64,000 nt of DNA from Melastoma dodecandrum (taxonomy: Eukaryota; Streptophyta; Magnoliopsida; Myrtales; Melastomataceae), in contig JARUPY010000292.1 in assembly GCA_029817715.1 (NCBI GenBank), forward strand, positions 3,675,001-3,739,000, written 5' to 3'. The notes beneath the pieces are model-generated. The model saw only the letters and a program-made list of their open reading frames with translations. It searched no databases and was not told the DNA's origin. The number at the start of each line of letters is the position of its first letter. Position 1 is the stretch's first letter. Below are positions 36,467-46,458 of this stretch, in pieces. The translations under genes were made by a program, and so were the position numbers.

Positions 36467-39400
36467 TCAGGCCGCGGCCGTTTCCTTCGCCCGCTCCAGG
36501 GCCAGTTTGGTGACCGCGACCTGATCGATCTTACCCGTGCCGAGCATCGGGATCGCCTCGACCACCACCACTTCGGCGGGGATCGCGACGTCCGAGGCGC
36601 CGCGGCCCTTGGCGAAGCTCTGGTAGGCGGATCGCGTCGCGTCCTTCGCCTGCGTGAACAGGACCAGGCGCTCGCCCTTGCGCGCGTCCGGCACCGCGGC
36701 CACCGCGCTCGGACGGTCGGGCCAGAGCTCGGCGGCCAGCGCCTCGATACCGGCGAGCGAGACCATCTCGCCCGCGATCTTGGCGAAGCGCTTGGCCCGG
36801 CCCTTGATCGTCACGAAGCCCAGGGGGTCGATCGCCACGATGTCGCCGGTGTCGTGCCATCCCTCCGGCGGCGGCTCGAGGACGCCCGGCTTCTCGGCGC
36901 GCAGGTAGCCCAGCATGATGTTCGGACCGCGCAGCGACAGACGGCCGCCCTCCTCGATCCCCGGCACCGGCTCAAGCCGCGTCTCGATGCCCGGGAGGAT
37001 CCGCCCGACCGTGCCGAAGCGGTTGAACATCGGCGTGTTGAGCGCCACCACCGGTCCGCATTCGGTGACGCCGTAGCCCTCCAGGATGCGCAGGCCGAAC
37101 TTCTCCGCCCAGGTCTTCCGGGTGGTCTCCTTCACGGCCTCGGCGCCGGCCACGACGTAGCGCAGCGAGCGCAGGTCGTAGGAATGGGCCGCGCGGGCGT
37201 AGCCGGTCAGGAACGTGTCGGTCCCGAACAGCACGGTGCTGTGCGAGCCGTAGATGAGCTCCGGCACGATCCGGTAATGCAGCGGCGACGGATAGAGATA
37301 GACCGGCACGCCGGAGACCAGGGGCAATACCGTGCCGGCGGTGAGCCCGAAGGCGTGGAACACCGGCAGCACGTTGAACACCTTGTCCATCGGCCCGAAG
37401 TCGATCCGGGCCGCCACCTGCGCCACGTTGGCGAGCATGCAGCGGTTGGCCAGCACCACGCCCTTCGGCGTGCCCTCGCTCCCGGAGGTGAACAGCACCG
37501 CCCCTGGATCCTCGCCGGCGCGCGCCACCAGCGGGCGGCGCGGCGCGAGGGCGCCCCGGATCTTGTCCGACGTCGTGATCGTCGCCCGCACGTCCTCCAG
37601 GTAGATCAGCTCCAGGGAGCCGCGGATCGCCTCGACGAGCGGCCCGAGCCGTCCCTTCTCGATAAAGGCCCGGGAGGTCAGGATCTTCTCCACCTCTGCG
37701 GCCCGGCACGCGGAGAGGACGTTGGCGGGCCCGGCCGAGAAGTTGATCATCGCCGGCACCCGGCCCGCGGAGGCCAGCGCGAACAGCGTCACCGCCGCAC
37801 CGTTGGCGTTCGGCAGCATCACGCCGATCCGGCCGCCCACGGGGGCGAGGGGCATGAGCTTGCGGCCGAGGATGTTGGCGCCCATCACGAGCCGGCCGTA
37901 GGTCAGCCGACCGCCGACCGGATCCTCCAGGGCGTTGCGGCGCCAGCCGTGCAGATCGCCCGCCTCGATCAGCGCCGCCATCAGGCCGCGGTCGATGTCG
38001 GTGGTGCGGAACACGAGGTCCGACATGATGCCGTAGAGCGCCGCCCCCGCCGCCTGCCGGCGCGCCTTGCCCCTGAGGGCGGGATCCACGGTCAGGCGCA
38101 CCGGCGGCATCACCGTGACGATGACCTTCGGCCACCACGTGCGACTGACCTGCCGGCGCGACAGGCGCGAGAAGATCGTGCGCTCCAGCCCGTCGATCTT
38201 CACCGGCACGACCATCGCGCCCGACTTGTCGGCGATCAGCCCGGCACCGTCATAGACCTTCATCAGGCTGCCTGTGACCGTGAGCCGGCCCTCGGGGAAG
38301 ATGATCAGGGTCTCGCCGCTCTTGACGGCGTTGATCAGCGTGCGCGTGGCCAGCGGGCGCGTCGGGTCGAGCGGCATCGCCTTGGTGACGCGCAGGAACG
38401 GCCGCACCCACCAGCGCTGGGCGATCCCGCTGTCGATCGCGAAGACCGGCTCCTGGTCCAGGAGCGAGAGGGCCAGCGGCGCGTCGAGGAACGAGACGTG
38501 GTTGAGCGACACGATGGCGTTCGGCCCGGCCGCCGCGATGTTGTCGAAGCCCCGCACCTCCAGCCGGTAGAAGGCCCGGAACAGGATCGACAGGGCGTCG
38601 CGGAACGGGCTGGTCGGCAGGGTGGCGAACACGATGGCGCCGACGATCAGGTTCAGCACCGCCGCCACGGCGAGCAGGCTGGCGATCGACAGGCCGGCGC
38701 CCTGCAGGGCCGCGAGCGCCAGGGTGCCGGCCACCATGAAGGCCGCCGTCATGACGTTGACCGCGCCGATGATCCGCGCCCGCATCGCCTTCTCGGCCCA
38801 GGCCTGCACGGCGGCGAAGGACGGGACGATGTAGAGGCCGCCGGAGATCGCAAGCCCGAGGAAGTCGATGGCCGTCCGCAGCCCGTAGCCGGTCGCCAGG
38901 ACATCGAAGGGGCCGATCGCCTCCGCGGGGGGCGCCGGCAGATGGCCGATCGTCCAGGCGAGGTCGAGGCCGAACAGGCCCATCAGCACCGCGCCGACCG
39001 GCGTCGGCAGCAGCACGATCCGGCCGCTTGCGAGCCAGGAGGCCAGCCCCGAGCCCAGGGCGATGCCGATCGAGAACAGCGCCAGCAGCAGCGTGATCAC
39101 GGTCTCGGTGCCGTTGAAGGCGCCGCGCACCAGCACCGGCAGGAGCGAGAGCACCACCACGCCGACCAGCCAGAACCAGCTGACGATCAGCGAGCCGCGC
39201 CACAGGCGCGTGTCGGCCCAGAGGTCGCGCAGCAGCGAGGCGGTCGAGCGGGCGATGTTGGGATCGACCCGCAGATCGGGAGCCCCCTCCCCGGTCGCCG
39301 GGATCATCCGGGCCGAGAGCCAGCACAGGATGGCAAAGCCCATCACCAGGGCGCCGAACAGGAGGCCGGACCCGCCCATCGCCGAGGCGGCCCCGGCCGC

Positions 39401-39880
39401 GATCGTGCCGAGCAGGATCGCCAGGAAGGTCGCGGCCTCCACGAGGGCGTTGCCGGCGGGCAGTTCCTCGCGGCGCAGGTGATCCGGCAGGATGCCGTAC
39501 TTGATCGGGCCGAACAGGGCCGCGATCGTCCCGAACAGGCCGAGCGCCACGAACAGCACCGGCACGGAATGCAGGAGGAAGCCGAGCACCGCGGTGCCGG
39601 CCGCGAAGATCTCCGCGAACTTGAGCCGCCGCGCCATCAGCGCCTTGTCGTACCGGTCGGCCCATTGGCCGCCGAGACCCGACAGGATGAAGAACGGCCC
39701 GATGAACACCGCGCTCGCGAGCGTCACCAGGACGCCGGCATGCGCGTCCGCCTGGCCGCCGATCCCGAACAGGATCAGGAAGGCCAGCGCGTTCTTCAGG
39801 AAATTGTCGTTGAACGCCGAGAAGAACTGGCACCAGAACAGCGGCGCGAAGCGCCGCGCAGTCATCAGGGTACGGAACAT
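36467..39880 (-). CDS. MFS lysophospholipid flippase/PlsC acyltransferase/acyl-ACP synthetase fusion
   Basis: An 1137-residue three-part protein. Residues about 1-410 are a 12-helix MFS transporter of the LplT type. About 430-600 is a PlsC acyltransferase with NHVSFLDAPLA (HxxxxD) and FPEGRLTVTG. About 640-1130 is an AMP-binding acyl-ACP/CoA ligase with FTSGSEGTPKGVVL, EGYGVTECGPV and GRAKRFAKIAGEMVSL. Such fusions join the roles of E. coli LplT and Aas: taking in lysophospholipids and re-acylating them at the inner membrane. The three parts are in one unbroken frame starting at the ATG complemented at 39878-39880. Confidence 0.93.
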   Translation of the reverse strand: MFRTLMTARRFAPLFWCQFFSAFNDNFLKNALAFLILFGIGGQADAHAGVLVTLASAVFIGPFFILSGLGGQWADRYDKALMARRLKFAEIFAAGTAVLGFLLHSVPVLFVALGLFGTIAALFGPIKYGILPDHLRREELPAGNALVEAATFLAILLGTIAAGAASAMGGSGLLFGALVMGFAILCWLSARMIPATGEGAPDLRVDPNIARSTASLLRDLWADTRLWRGSLIVSWFWLVGVVVLSLLPVLVRGAFNGTETVITLLLALFSIGIALGSGLASWLASGRIVLLPTPVGAVLMGLFGLDLAWTIGHLPAPPAEAIGPFDVLATGYGLRTAIDFLGLAISGGLYIVPSFAAVQAWAEKAMRARIIGAVNVMTAAFMVAGTLALAALQGAGLSIASLLAVAAVLNLIVGAIVFATLPTSPFRDALSILFRAFYRLEVRGFDNIAAAGPNAIVSLNHVSFLDAPLALSLLDQEPVFAIDSGIAQRWWVRPFLRVTKAMPLDPTRPLATRTLINAVKSGETLIIFPEGRLTVTGSLMKVYDGAGLIADKSGAMVVPVKIDGLERTIFSRLSRRQVSRTWWPKVIVTVMPPVRLTVDPALRGKARRQAAGAALYGIMSDLVFRTTDIDRGLMAALIEAGDLHGWRRNALEDPVGGRLTYGRLVMGANILGRKLMPLAPVGGRIGVMLPNANGAAVTLFALASAGRVPAMINFSAGPANVLSACRAAEVEKILTSRAFIEKGRLGPLVEAIRGSLELIYLEDVRATITTSDKIRGALAPRRPLVARAGEDPGAVLFTSGSEGTPKGVVLANRCMLANVAQVAARIDFGPMDKVFNVLPVFHAFGLTAGTVLPLVSGVPVYLYPSPLHYRIVPELIYGSHSTVLFGTDTFLTGYARAAHSYDLRSLRYVVAGAEAVKETTRKTWAEKFGLRILEGYGVTECGPVVALNTPMFNRFGTVGRILPGIETRLEPVPGIEEGGRLSLRGPNIMLGYLRAEKPGVLEPPPEGWHDTGDIVAIDPLGFVTIKGRAKRFAKIAGEMVSLAGIEALAAELWPDRPSAVAAVPDARKGERLVLFTQAKDATRSAYQSFAKGRGASDVAIPAEVVVVEAIPMLGTGKIDQVAVTKLALERAKETAAA

Positions 39881-40013
39881 GGCGATCTCTCGTTCCGAAC
39901 CTGACTGGCCTACCCGATACGCTCAGGTCAAATCGGACCGACGCGAACGCACAGGGATCGCGGCCGCAGCGATAGCGCGTCGTGCGAACCGGCACGGCCT
40001 GCGAAGGCGCGGC

Positions 40014-40271
40014 TCAGACCTTCCGGGCGCGGCGTCCCTGCCCGGTGATCGCCCCGGCGCGCCGCGCGACGAAGGTCCGCAGGGACGCGCCGAGATCGTA
40101 GGACCAGTAGATATGCGCGGCCAGGGTCGAGGCGACGAAGAGCGCTGCCCCCGCAACGCAGGCCGGGACGAGGAGCAGGAAGGTCAGCACCATCCCGACC
40201 GCCGTCCGCTCGGCCAGCGAGGCCTGAGGCCAGGGATCGATCGGCAGGGAGAAATGTCGTCCGGAGCGCAT
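40014..40271 (-). CDS. small membrane protein, two hydrophobic segments
   Basis: An 85-residue protein. A short N-terminal part (MRSGRHFSLPIDPWPQASLAERT) precedes one long hydrophobic region (about 25-55, ...VGMVLTFLLLVPACVAGAALFVASTLAAHIYW), then a Ser/Arg-rich tail with GRRARKV. No family was recognised. It is divergent from the SDR gene and may be expressed with the large fusion gene on the same strand, 133 bases away. Confidence 0.55.
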   Translation of the reverse strand: MRSGRHFSLPIDPWPQASLAERTAVGMVLTFLLLVPACVAGAALFVASTLAAHIYWSYDLGASLRTFVARRAGAITGQGRRARKV

Positions 40272-40452
40272 GACTTCGACCCTCTGTGGTTCGGCACGTC
40301 GCGGCACGGATGGTTAACAACGCCCGCTTGCGGACGTTGCGTCGGACGATCCGAAATCGCCGCGACCGTGACATTACGGCCGGTTGCGGCAGCGCAACCG
40401 AGTTCCCCGCCCCGTGTTGCCGGTTCGATCCTTCGACGGCGGTGAGGTGGGC

Positions 40453-41463
40453 ATGGCACGGGTTGCGGTCGTTACCGGGGGGACCGCCGGGATCGGACTG
40501 GCGACGGCGCACGCCCTCGCCGAGCGCGGATGGTCGGTGGCGGTGATCGCGCGCGATCCCGACCGGCTCGCCGCGGCCGAACGCGCGCTCGCGGCCTACG
40601 GGCAGCCGGTTCTGGCGATCAGCGCCGACGTCGCCGACCCGGAGGCCGTCGACGCCGCCGCCGCGCGGGTCGAGGCCGAACTCGGCCCGATCCGCGCCTG
40701 GGTGAACAACGCCATGTCGACCGTGGTGAACCCGGCCGACCGGATCACCCCGGACGAGTACCGGCGAGTCACCGAGACCACCTATCTGAGCCAGGTCTAC
40801 GGTACCCTCGCGGCGCTGCGGTCCATGAAGCCTCGCAACCGGGGGGCCATCATCCAGGTCTCGTCCGGCCTCGCGGTCCGGGCCGCGCCGCTGCAGGCCC
40901 CCTATTGTGCGGCGAAGTTCGCGGTCTCCGGCTTCACCGATGCCCTGCGCTGCGAATTGCTGCACGATCGGGTCAAGGTCAGCCTCAGCGTGATCTACCT
41001 GCCGGCGGTCAACACGCCCCAGTTCAACTGGGCGCGCAACCGGACCGGGCACCGGCAATACGCCCCGGATCCGGTCTTCGACCCGCGGCTCTGCGCCGAG
41101 GCGATCGTCTACGCCGTCGATCACCCGCGCCGGGAAGTCTGGGTCGGGCGCTCGTCGATGATGATGGCGGCCGCGCAGGCGCTCGCCCCGGCGCTCGCCG
41201 ACCGTAAGGCCGCCTCCATGTGGTCGGCCCAGCTCTCCGACGAGACCATCCCGGAGATGAAGGGCAACCTTTACGAGCCCGTGCCGGGGCCGGTCGGGAT
41301 CGACGGGCGTTTCTCCGGCCGGACCAAGGCGAGCCGGGCCGAGTTCGCGACGAGCCGCACCCGCGATCTCGTGGTCGGTGGGCTCGCCGGGCTGGCGCTG
41401 ATCGGGCTCGCCGGCACCGTCCACGCCGCCCGCTCGGCCCGCCGGCTCCCGGATCGGACGTGA
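40453..41463 (+). CDS. SDR-family oxidoreductase with C-terminal membrane anchor
   Basis: A 336-residue SDR. Cofactor motif VVTGGTAGIG (about 6-15), NNAMSTV, the active-site VSSGLAVRAAPLQAPYCAAKFAV (Ser, Tyr-x-x-x-Lys), and a long C-terminal extension ending in a hydrophobic helix (LVVGGLAGLALIGLAGTVHAA). The size and tail fit the membrane-anchored SDR proteins common in Hyphomicrobiales. The ATG at 40453 follows GGTGAGGTGGG. The substrate is unknown. Confidence 0.88.
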   Translation: MARVAVVTGGTAGIGLATAHALAERGWSVAVIARDPDRLAAAERALAAYGQPVLAISADVADPEAVDAAAARVEAELGPIRAWVNNAMSTVVNPADRITPDEYRRVTETTYLSQVYGTLAALRSMKPRNRGAIIQVSSGLAVRAAPLQAPYCAAKFAVSGFTDALRCELLHDRVKVSLSVIYLPAVNTPQFNWARNRTGHRQYAPDPVFDPRLCAEAIVYAVDHPRREVWVGRSSMMMAAAQALAPALADRKAASMWSAQLSDETIPEMKGNLYEPVPGPVGIDGRFSGRTKASRAEFATSRTRDLVVGGLAGLALIGLAGTVHAARSARRLPDRT

Positions 41464-41568
41464 CGATCGTGATGCCGCGACCGACCGGCGATGCTGACGA
41501 TGCGGGCGGATCGTCGTACCGGCGCCTCGTCGGGCCCACCGCGTGTCGCGTATCCAGTCCAAGCCCCT

Positions 41569-41640
41569 GATCCTGAGGTGCCGGAGCGCAGCGGAGGCCT
41601 CCTTCGAGGTCCGCTGACGCGGTCGCCTCAGGATGAGGGG
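41569..41640. repeat. dispersed palindromic repeat, copy A
   Basis: CTGAGGTGCCGGAGCGCAGC then GAGGCC...CTCCTTCGAGG and the closing CCTCAGGATGAGG. Related elements occur at 49479-49591 and 57461-57572; copy A is shorter in the middle. Confidence 0.8.
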
Positions 41641-41679
41641 ATCGATGGGAACGGCACCGCCCCGAGGAAGGTCCGAACA

Positions 41680-42555
41680 ATGCCCGGCTATCTGCCCTTC
41701 GCGGGCGCCCTCAAGCTGCCTGCCTATACCTGCGACAATTGCGGGTTCTGGCAGCGCCATTTCGAGACGCCGGCCGCCTGTCCGATGTGCCTGGATGCCC
41801 GCCATGTCGTGCCGCAGGACGGCTGGCGCTTCCGTACCGCCCCCGAGGCGCAGGAGGCTTTCCCGTGCCATTGGCAGGAGCTGGAGCCCGGCGTTTGGCG
41901 ATTCTGGAACGAGCCGGTTTCCGGCATCGGGCCCTCCGCGTACCTGATCCAGACCGAGCACGGGAATATGGGCTTCGAGGGCTGCCCGGTCTTCAGCGAG
42001 GCCGCCCTCGACCAGATCGCGCGGCTCGGCGGCATGACGGTGCTCTCGTCCTCGCACCCGCACGCCTACGGGGCGCTGCCGCAGCTGCAGGACCGGTTCG
42101 ATCCGGAGCTGTGCCTGCCGGCCGCCGACTTCACCTGGAGCGCGGCGTTGCAGGTGAGCTGGCCCTACGACGATTTCTTGGAGCCGCTGCCGGGGCTGGA
42201 GCTGCACCGCACCGCCGGCCATTTCGACGGCCATGCGATCCTGTACGACCGGGCGCGAAAAATCTGCTTCTGCGGCGACGCGCTGAAGTTCGAGCTTGAT
42301 CCGGCGGATTTCCGCCGGGCGACCACGATCTCGGCCCACAAGGCCTTCGTGCGCGGCGTGCCGCTCACCCCGAGCGAGCTGCGCCGCTACCGGGACGTGT
42401 TCGAGCGGCTCGACTTCGTGCAGACCTGGACGCCGTTCGAGCCGGCGCGCAATTGCGGGCGGCCGGAGGTGCTGGCGCTCCTCGACCAGCTGATGAGTGG
42501 CCGGTCGCATGCTGCTCCGGTCTCCCTCGACGGCCTGCGCACCGAGCCGCGGTGA
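41680..42555 (+). CDS. rubredoxin-like zinc ribbon fused to a metallo-beta-lactamase-fold domain
   Basis: A 291-residue protein. The N-terminus has a rubredoxin-like CDNCGFW...AACPMC motif (C18, C21, C34, C37). The rest has a metallo-beta-lactamase layout: SSSHPHAYGAL (H126, H128; the usual DH is AYG), GHFDGHAILYD (H181, H185), FCGDALKF (D200), and a late His (H220, ISAHKAF). With the DxH part lost, at most one metal site may remain. A redox or hydrolase role is possible; no substrate is inferred. The ATG at 41680 is used; the repeat just upstream is not coding. Confidence 0.78.
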   Translation: MPGYLPFAGALKLPAYTCDNCGFWQRHFETPAACPMCLDARHVVPQDGWRFRTAPEAQEAFPCHWQELEPGVWRFWNEPVSGIGPSAYLIQTEHGNMGFEGCPVFSEAALDQIARLGGMTVLSSSHPHAYGALPQLQDRFDPELCLPAADFTWSAALQVSWPYDDFLEPLPGLELHRTAGHFDGHAILYDRARKICFCGDALKFELDPADFRRATTISAHKAFVRGVPLTPSELRRYRDVFERLDFVQTWTPFEPARNCGRPEVLALLDQLMSGRSHAAPVSLDGLRTEPR

Positions 42556-42613
42556 GCGCGTCGCTTCGGACGGCCCCGATCCCGGGGCTCGCCAGCCGAG
42601 GACCGGAACCGGT

Positions 42614-45139
42614 TCAGGCCGCCTTGGACGTCGCGGCCGATCGCATGAGGCCCGAGACGACGTTGTAGGTCTCGGCCCAGGCCTCCCGTACCTCCGGGGT
42701 GAAATCCGCACCGAGCCCCTGCTCCAGGGTCCAGAGCAGGGCCGCGCCGACCGACTCGTAATGGGCATCGTGGGTGCCGTAGTCCCGGTGACGAAGCCCG
42801 AGATCGGTCACCGCCGAGACCAGCGCCTCGGGCTTGTCCAGATTGGCGACCGCCAGCGCCAGCATGGCCATCAGCTTCCGCTTCTGGTCGCTCATGTCCT
42901 CGGGGAAGAGGGAGCGGACCTGCGGTGCGATCGCGAACAGGCGTCCGTAGAACAGGTCCGCCGCCGCGTCGGCGATCGGCTTCACCTTCGCGAAGCTGCT
43001 CTGGACCCGCTCGACCTGCGTCGCCGAGATGGCGTAGGACGCGCGGACGTTGGCCAGGAAGCGTCTGACCTCGGTCGTGAGATGGCCGGACTGGCGCGTC
43101 AGCTCTGAGGCTCCGGCGAGCACTTGGCTCGCCGCCCGCCCGGTCTCCTCGGCCGCGCCGGCCACCCCCGCGATGGTGCCGGTCACCGCGCCGGTGCCCT
43201 GGGCCGCCTGGGTGACGTTGCGCACGATCTCCTGGGTCGCCGCCCCCTGCTGCTCCACCGCCGCCGCGATGCCCGCCGCCACCCCGTTGATCTCCCGGAT
43301 CCGCGCGGTAATCGCGGCGATCGCCGTGACCGCTTGGTCCGTCGAGGTCTGCACCCGCGCGATCTGGCCGGCGATCTCCTCGGTGGCCTTGGCGGTCTGG
43401 CCGGCGAGGTCCTTCACCTCGCTCGCCACAACAGCGAACCCGCGCCCCGACTCGCCTGCTCGCGCCGCCTCGATGGTGGCGTTGAGCGCCAGCAGGTTGG
43501 TCTGGCTTGCGATGGCCGTGATCAGTCCGACCACGTCGCCGATCCGGCTCACGGCGCCGTTGAGTTCCTGGACCAGCGCGCCGGTCTGATCGGCCTCCGC
43601 GGCCGCGATGCGGGCGAGTTCCGCCGACCCCTGCACCTGCCGGCCGATCTCCTTGACCGACGAGCCCAGCTCTTCGGCCGCCGCCGCCACGGTGCCGACG
43701 TTCCCGCCCGCCTCCTCGGCGGCGGACGCCACGCTGGAGGACTGGATGGCGGTCTCGTCGGCCGTGGCAGTCATGGTCCGGGCGGCGGATTGCAGCTGCG
43801 TCGCCGAGGCGGAGACCTGCCCGATGATGCCGCCCACAGCGCGCTCGAAGCCGTCCGCCATCTGGTGCATGCCGGCCCGGCGTTGCGTCTCGGACGCCTG
43901 CCGCGCCTCCGCCACTTCGCCTTCGACCTGCCGGGCGCGGATCAGATTGTCCCGGAAGATCTGCACCGTGGCGGCCATCGCGCCGATCTCGTCGCTGCGT
44001 CCGAGGCCCGGCACGCGCGTGTCGGCCGCCCCTTCCGAGATCGCGCGCATCGCCGCGGACAGCTGCGTGAGCCCGTGTACGACGCGGAAATGGATGATCC
44101 ACGCCGCGGCGGACGAGAGCGCCAGGGCCGCGAGTGCAACGGTCAGATAGACCTCGAAGGACCGTTGGGCCTCGGCGGCGCGCAGTTTCGCCTCCACCCC
44201 GATGGCCTTGATGATGGCGATGGCCGTCTCGTCGATGCGCATGAGGCCCGCGACCTGACCCTGCTCCCAGGTCTTGGTCTCCGCGTCGGGCAATTGGTCG
44301 CCGCCATCGGCGATCATGGCGATGAGCACCGTGCGCAGAGTGTTGAACGCGCCCCCGAAATACCCGTCCTCTGCGGCGCGATAGGCCGCGAGGACCGCGT
44401 CGGGGGCGTTGGCTGCGGACAGGGTCTGCCCGGCCATCATCCAGGCGGTCGCGGCGCGCGTCCGGACGGTGCGAAGGTCCTTGCGCTCCACCTCCGTCAT
44501 GGACCGGTGATTGACGACGGCGTTGTAGAGTGTGACCCCTTCGGTGCCGCTGCTCGTCCGCGCCAGCCAGACGGCCGCGCTGGCGTCCAGCATCGAGCCC
44601 ATGCCCGGGTCGAGAATCCGCATGCGCTTTTCCAGCAACGCGGTCAGCGCCTCCAGGCGCTGGGTGACCTCCGAGCCGAGTTCGGTGAGACGCTTCGGCA
44701 GGGTCTGATCGCGCGCCGAGAGCGGGCGTTCGATGGCAGCGTCGACCTCAGGCCGCAGGCGCTTCCAGGCTTCCACCGACGCGGCGAGCGCGCGAACCGC
44801 CTGCTTGAACGCGGGCTCGGACGCCGCCGACAACCCGGCGAGGGTGGCCGCCACGTTCGCGTCGAGCTGCGGGCGGCGCCGGATGATCAGGTCCCTGTAG
44901 TACGTGCGGACCGCTTCGGGCTCGTCGGCGAGAGCCACCCCGCTGAACCCCCATTCGAAGCGGAAGTCCGTCCGGCTCAGGAACAGGCTGTGATCGGTCG
45001 CCGCGTCGGCGGCGAGGGATTGGGCCGCACTTCTCTGCTGGAGGCTCCGCGTCACCTCGTGGACCGGGACGCTGATTGCGACAAAGCATAAGATGGCAGT
45101 TATCGAGATCAACACGTTGCGGATCGACGGTCTCAACAT
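42614..45139 (-). CDS. methyl-accepting chemotaxis protein with C-terminal globin domain
   Basis: An 841-residue chemoreceptor. Domains in order: a transmembrane helix (about 9-28), a periplasmic helical sensor (about 30-325), a second transmembrane helix (about 329-350), HAMP (about 350-405), and the MA signalling domain (about 430-690, with the conserved hairpin [17 protein letters not shown]). A globin domain (701-841) follows. It shows Tyr at B10 (LFYGRLF, Y731), Phe at CD1 (SLFPEDM), proximal His (GLRHRDYG, H784), and the G/H-helix [13 protein letters not shown], as in flavohaemoglobin/Vitreoscilla-type globins. The haem could sense oxygen or nitric oxide. The frame is unbroken to the globin end. 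Confidence 0.9.
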   Translation of the reverse strand: MLRPSIRNVLISITAILCFVAISVPVHEVTRSLQQRSAAQSLAADAATDHSLFLSRTDFRFEWGFSGVALADEPEAVRTYYRDLIIRRRPQLDANVAATLAGLSAASEPAFKQAVRALAASVEAWKRLRPEVDAAIERPLSARDQTLPKRLTELGSEVTQRLEALTALLEKRMRILDPGMGSMLDASAAVWLARTSSGTEGVTLYNAVVNHRSMTEVERKDLRTVRTRAATAWMMAGQTLSAANAPDAVLAAYRAAEDGYFGGAFNTLRTVLIAMIADGGDQLPDAETKTWEQGQVAGLMRIDETAIAIIKAIGVEAKLRAAEAQRSFEVYLTVALAALALSSAAAWIIHFRVVHGLTQLSAAMRAISEGAADTRVPGLGRSDEIGAMAATVQIFRDNLIRARQVEGEVAEARQASETQRRAGMHQMADGFERAVGGIIGQVSASATQLQSAARTMTATADETAIQSSSVASAAEEAGGNVGTVAAAAEELGSSVKEIGRQVQGSAELARIAAAEADQTGALVQELNGAVSRIGDVVGLITAIASQTNLLALNATIEAARAGESGRGFAVVASEVKDLAGQTAKATEEIAGQIARVQTSTDQAVTAIAAITARIREINGVAAGIAAAVEQQGAATQEIVRNVTQAAQGTGAVTGTIAGVAGAAEETGRAASQVLAGASELTRQSGHLTTEVRRFLANVRASYAISATQVERVQSSFAKVKPIADAAADLFYGRLFAIAPQVRSLFPEDMSDQKRKLMAMLALAVANLDKPEALVSAVTDLGLRHRDYGTHDAHYESVGAALLWTLEQGLGADFTPEVREAWAETYNVVSGLMRSAATSKAA

Positions 45140-45478
45140 GTTGTTGCCTAGATTTCGACGTGTGCGCGCCTCCGCTAAGGTCGATTTATCGACATGTCAA
45201 GAGAAATATGAACAGTAAATCTTCATATCGATCAGAAGTAAAACACGAGAATATCGAAGGAAAGCCGAATTGTAAGCCGGATCGAGATCCATGGCCGGAA
45301 TGACGGGGTATTGGATGCGATCTACTCCGGCGTCCTCCGGGGTCGCGTCCGGCGCGCAGCACCTGGGTCGACGGGCCCGTGCGCTTCGTGCTCACCGGGG
45401 CCGGACGTAGGCTCACGCGGCACCCGGGCGAGGCCGGCCGTCCCCGGGGCCGGGCGTTCGCCGGAGGCGCCGCGCCCT
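45140..45478. other. intergenic upstream region
   Basis: An AT-richer block (45140-45260) holds the presumed promoter of the chemoreceptor gene. The rest is GC-rich with no supported gene; long frames there overlap nitrile hydratase genes in other frames. Confidence 0.45.
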
Positions 45479-45802
45479 TCAGGGTCGGTGCAGAGGGTCG
45501 TTCTGCAATCGGATCGGCTCGCCGTGCGGCGTCGCCGCGGCGGCCCGTTGGAACGCCTCCGTGCGCGCGGCGACGATCTCGCGGGCCGCCACGCCCTGCT
45601 CGGCCAGGATCGTCTCCAGTGTTGCGAGCCACGCCCCGTAATCGGCCGGCCGTTCGGCGGCGTCTGCAGGGCGGATCTCACGGCCCAGGCGCTCCGCCCA
45701 TTCCGACCACGTGAACAGCCCGGCCTCCCGCAGGCTGACCACCATGGCGAAGACCTGGGCCTCCCAGGGGGCCGCGAAGGGGCTCGGCGGCGGCGCGGTC
45801 AC
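45479..45802 (-). CDS. nitrile hydratase accessory protein (beta-like/NthE family)
   Basis: A 107-residue protein starting at a GTG that overlaps the nthB stop by four bases. The sequence begins [47 protein letters not shown], which resembles the N-terminal part of the beta subunit ([25 protein letters not shown] in nthB). It ends with GAWLATLETILAEQGV. The family is annotated as the nitrile hydratase accessory protein or activator. It likely helps to load cobalt in the alpha subunit. Confidence 0.85.
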   Translation of the reverse strand: MTAPPPSPFAAPWEAQVFAMVVSLREAGLFTWSEWAERLGREIRPADAAERPADYGAWLATLETILAEQGVAAREIVAARTEAFQRAAAATPHGEPIRLQNDPLHRP

Positions 45803-46458
45803 GCGGGGTCCAGATAGGGTTCGAAGGCTGCCACCGTGACGGTCCCGCCGGGATCGCCGCTCTCGCCCCACAGCTCCCGCGCGGTGAACGCGACCGTGTA
45901 GAGCCAGGTCGGGTTCTCCCCTGCCTGATAGGCGTTGGTATCGGGAAACACGAAGACCCCGTCGACCCGCACGATCCGCCCGCGCTTGCCGCGGACGTAG
46001 CGCGGCAGGCGGGTATGGCCGGTCGGGTGAATGTTGCGGGCCAGGACGGCATCGCCGACGGCGAAGCGGGCCGCGGCCTCGGCGGCGCGGCTGCTCGGGA
46101 AGCCCGCCCGGAAGCGTTGCTCCAGGCCATCGCGGGCCAGCACCCGGGCAACCGGTCGGGCCGGCTCCGAGGCCATGCCGGCCGCCATCTCGGCCCGCGT
46201 CGCCAGCCCGGTGGCGACGACCTGCTTCTCCAGGGCCTTCAGCCAGATCTCGTAATAGCTCGACGCGAGATATTCCGCCGGCGGCAGGGATTCCCGGGCG
46301 GCGCGGCTGCCGTCGAGGTTCCAGGCGCCGGTGTAGCCCATGGCGAGCGCCATCGCGAAGACGCGCCGTTCCCAGCCGGCATGGAACACCGGCTCGTCCG
46401 GCTCGGCCACCACCGGCCCGAAGCCGTGCGCGCCGCCGAGATCCTGGGCGCCGTTCAT
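45799..46458 (-). CDS. nthB: nitrile hydratase beta subunit
   Basis: A 219-residue subunit. It opens [16 protein letters not shown], the typical beta-subunit N-terminus, and carries [34 protein letters not shown], and the C-terminal SH3-like part with [26 protein letters not shown]. The enzyme converts nitriles to amides. It overlaps the alpha gene by four bases (46455-46458) and the accessory gene by four bases, so the three are translated together. Confidence 0.95.
   Translation of the reverse strand: MNGAQDLGGAHGFGPVVAEPDEPVFHAGWERRVFAMALAMGYTGAWNLDGSRAARESLPPAEYLASSYYEIWLKALEKQVVATGLATRAEMAAGMASEPARPVARVLARDGLEQRFRAGFPSSRAAEAAARFAVGDAVLARNIHPTGHTRLPRYVRGKRGRIVRVDGVFVFPDTNAYQAGENPTWLYTVAFTARELWGESGDPGGTVTVAAFEPYLDPA

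Noticed and set aside
36854..39904. A 1016-residue plus-strand open frame opposite the large fusion gene
   Set aside because: It is antisense to a clear multi-domain gene, and its composition (runs of Arg, Gly, Gln, His) is a high-GC shadow. No domain is seen.
45311..45817. Plus-strand frame across the nitrile hydratase accessory gene
   Set aside because: It is antisense to a coupled, family-supported gene.
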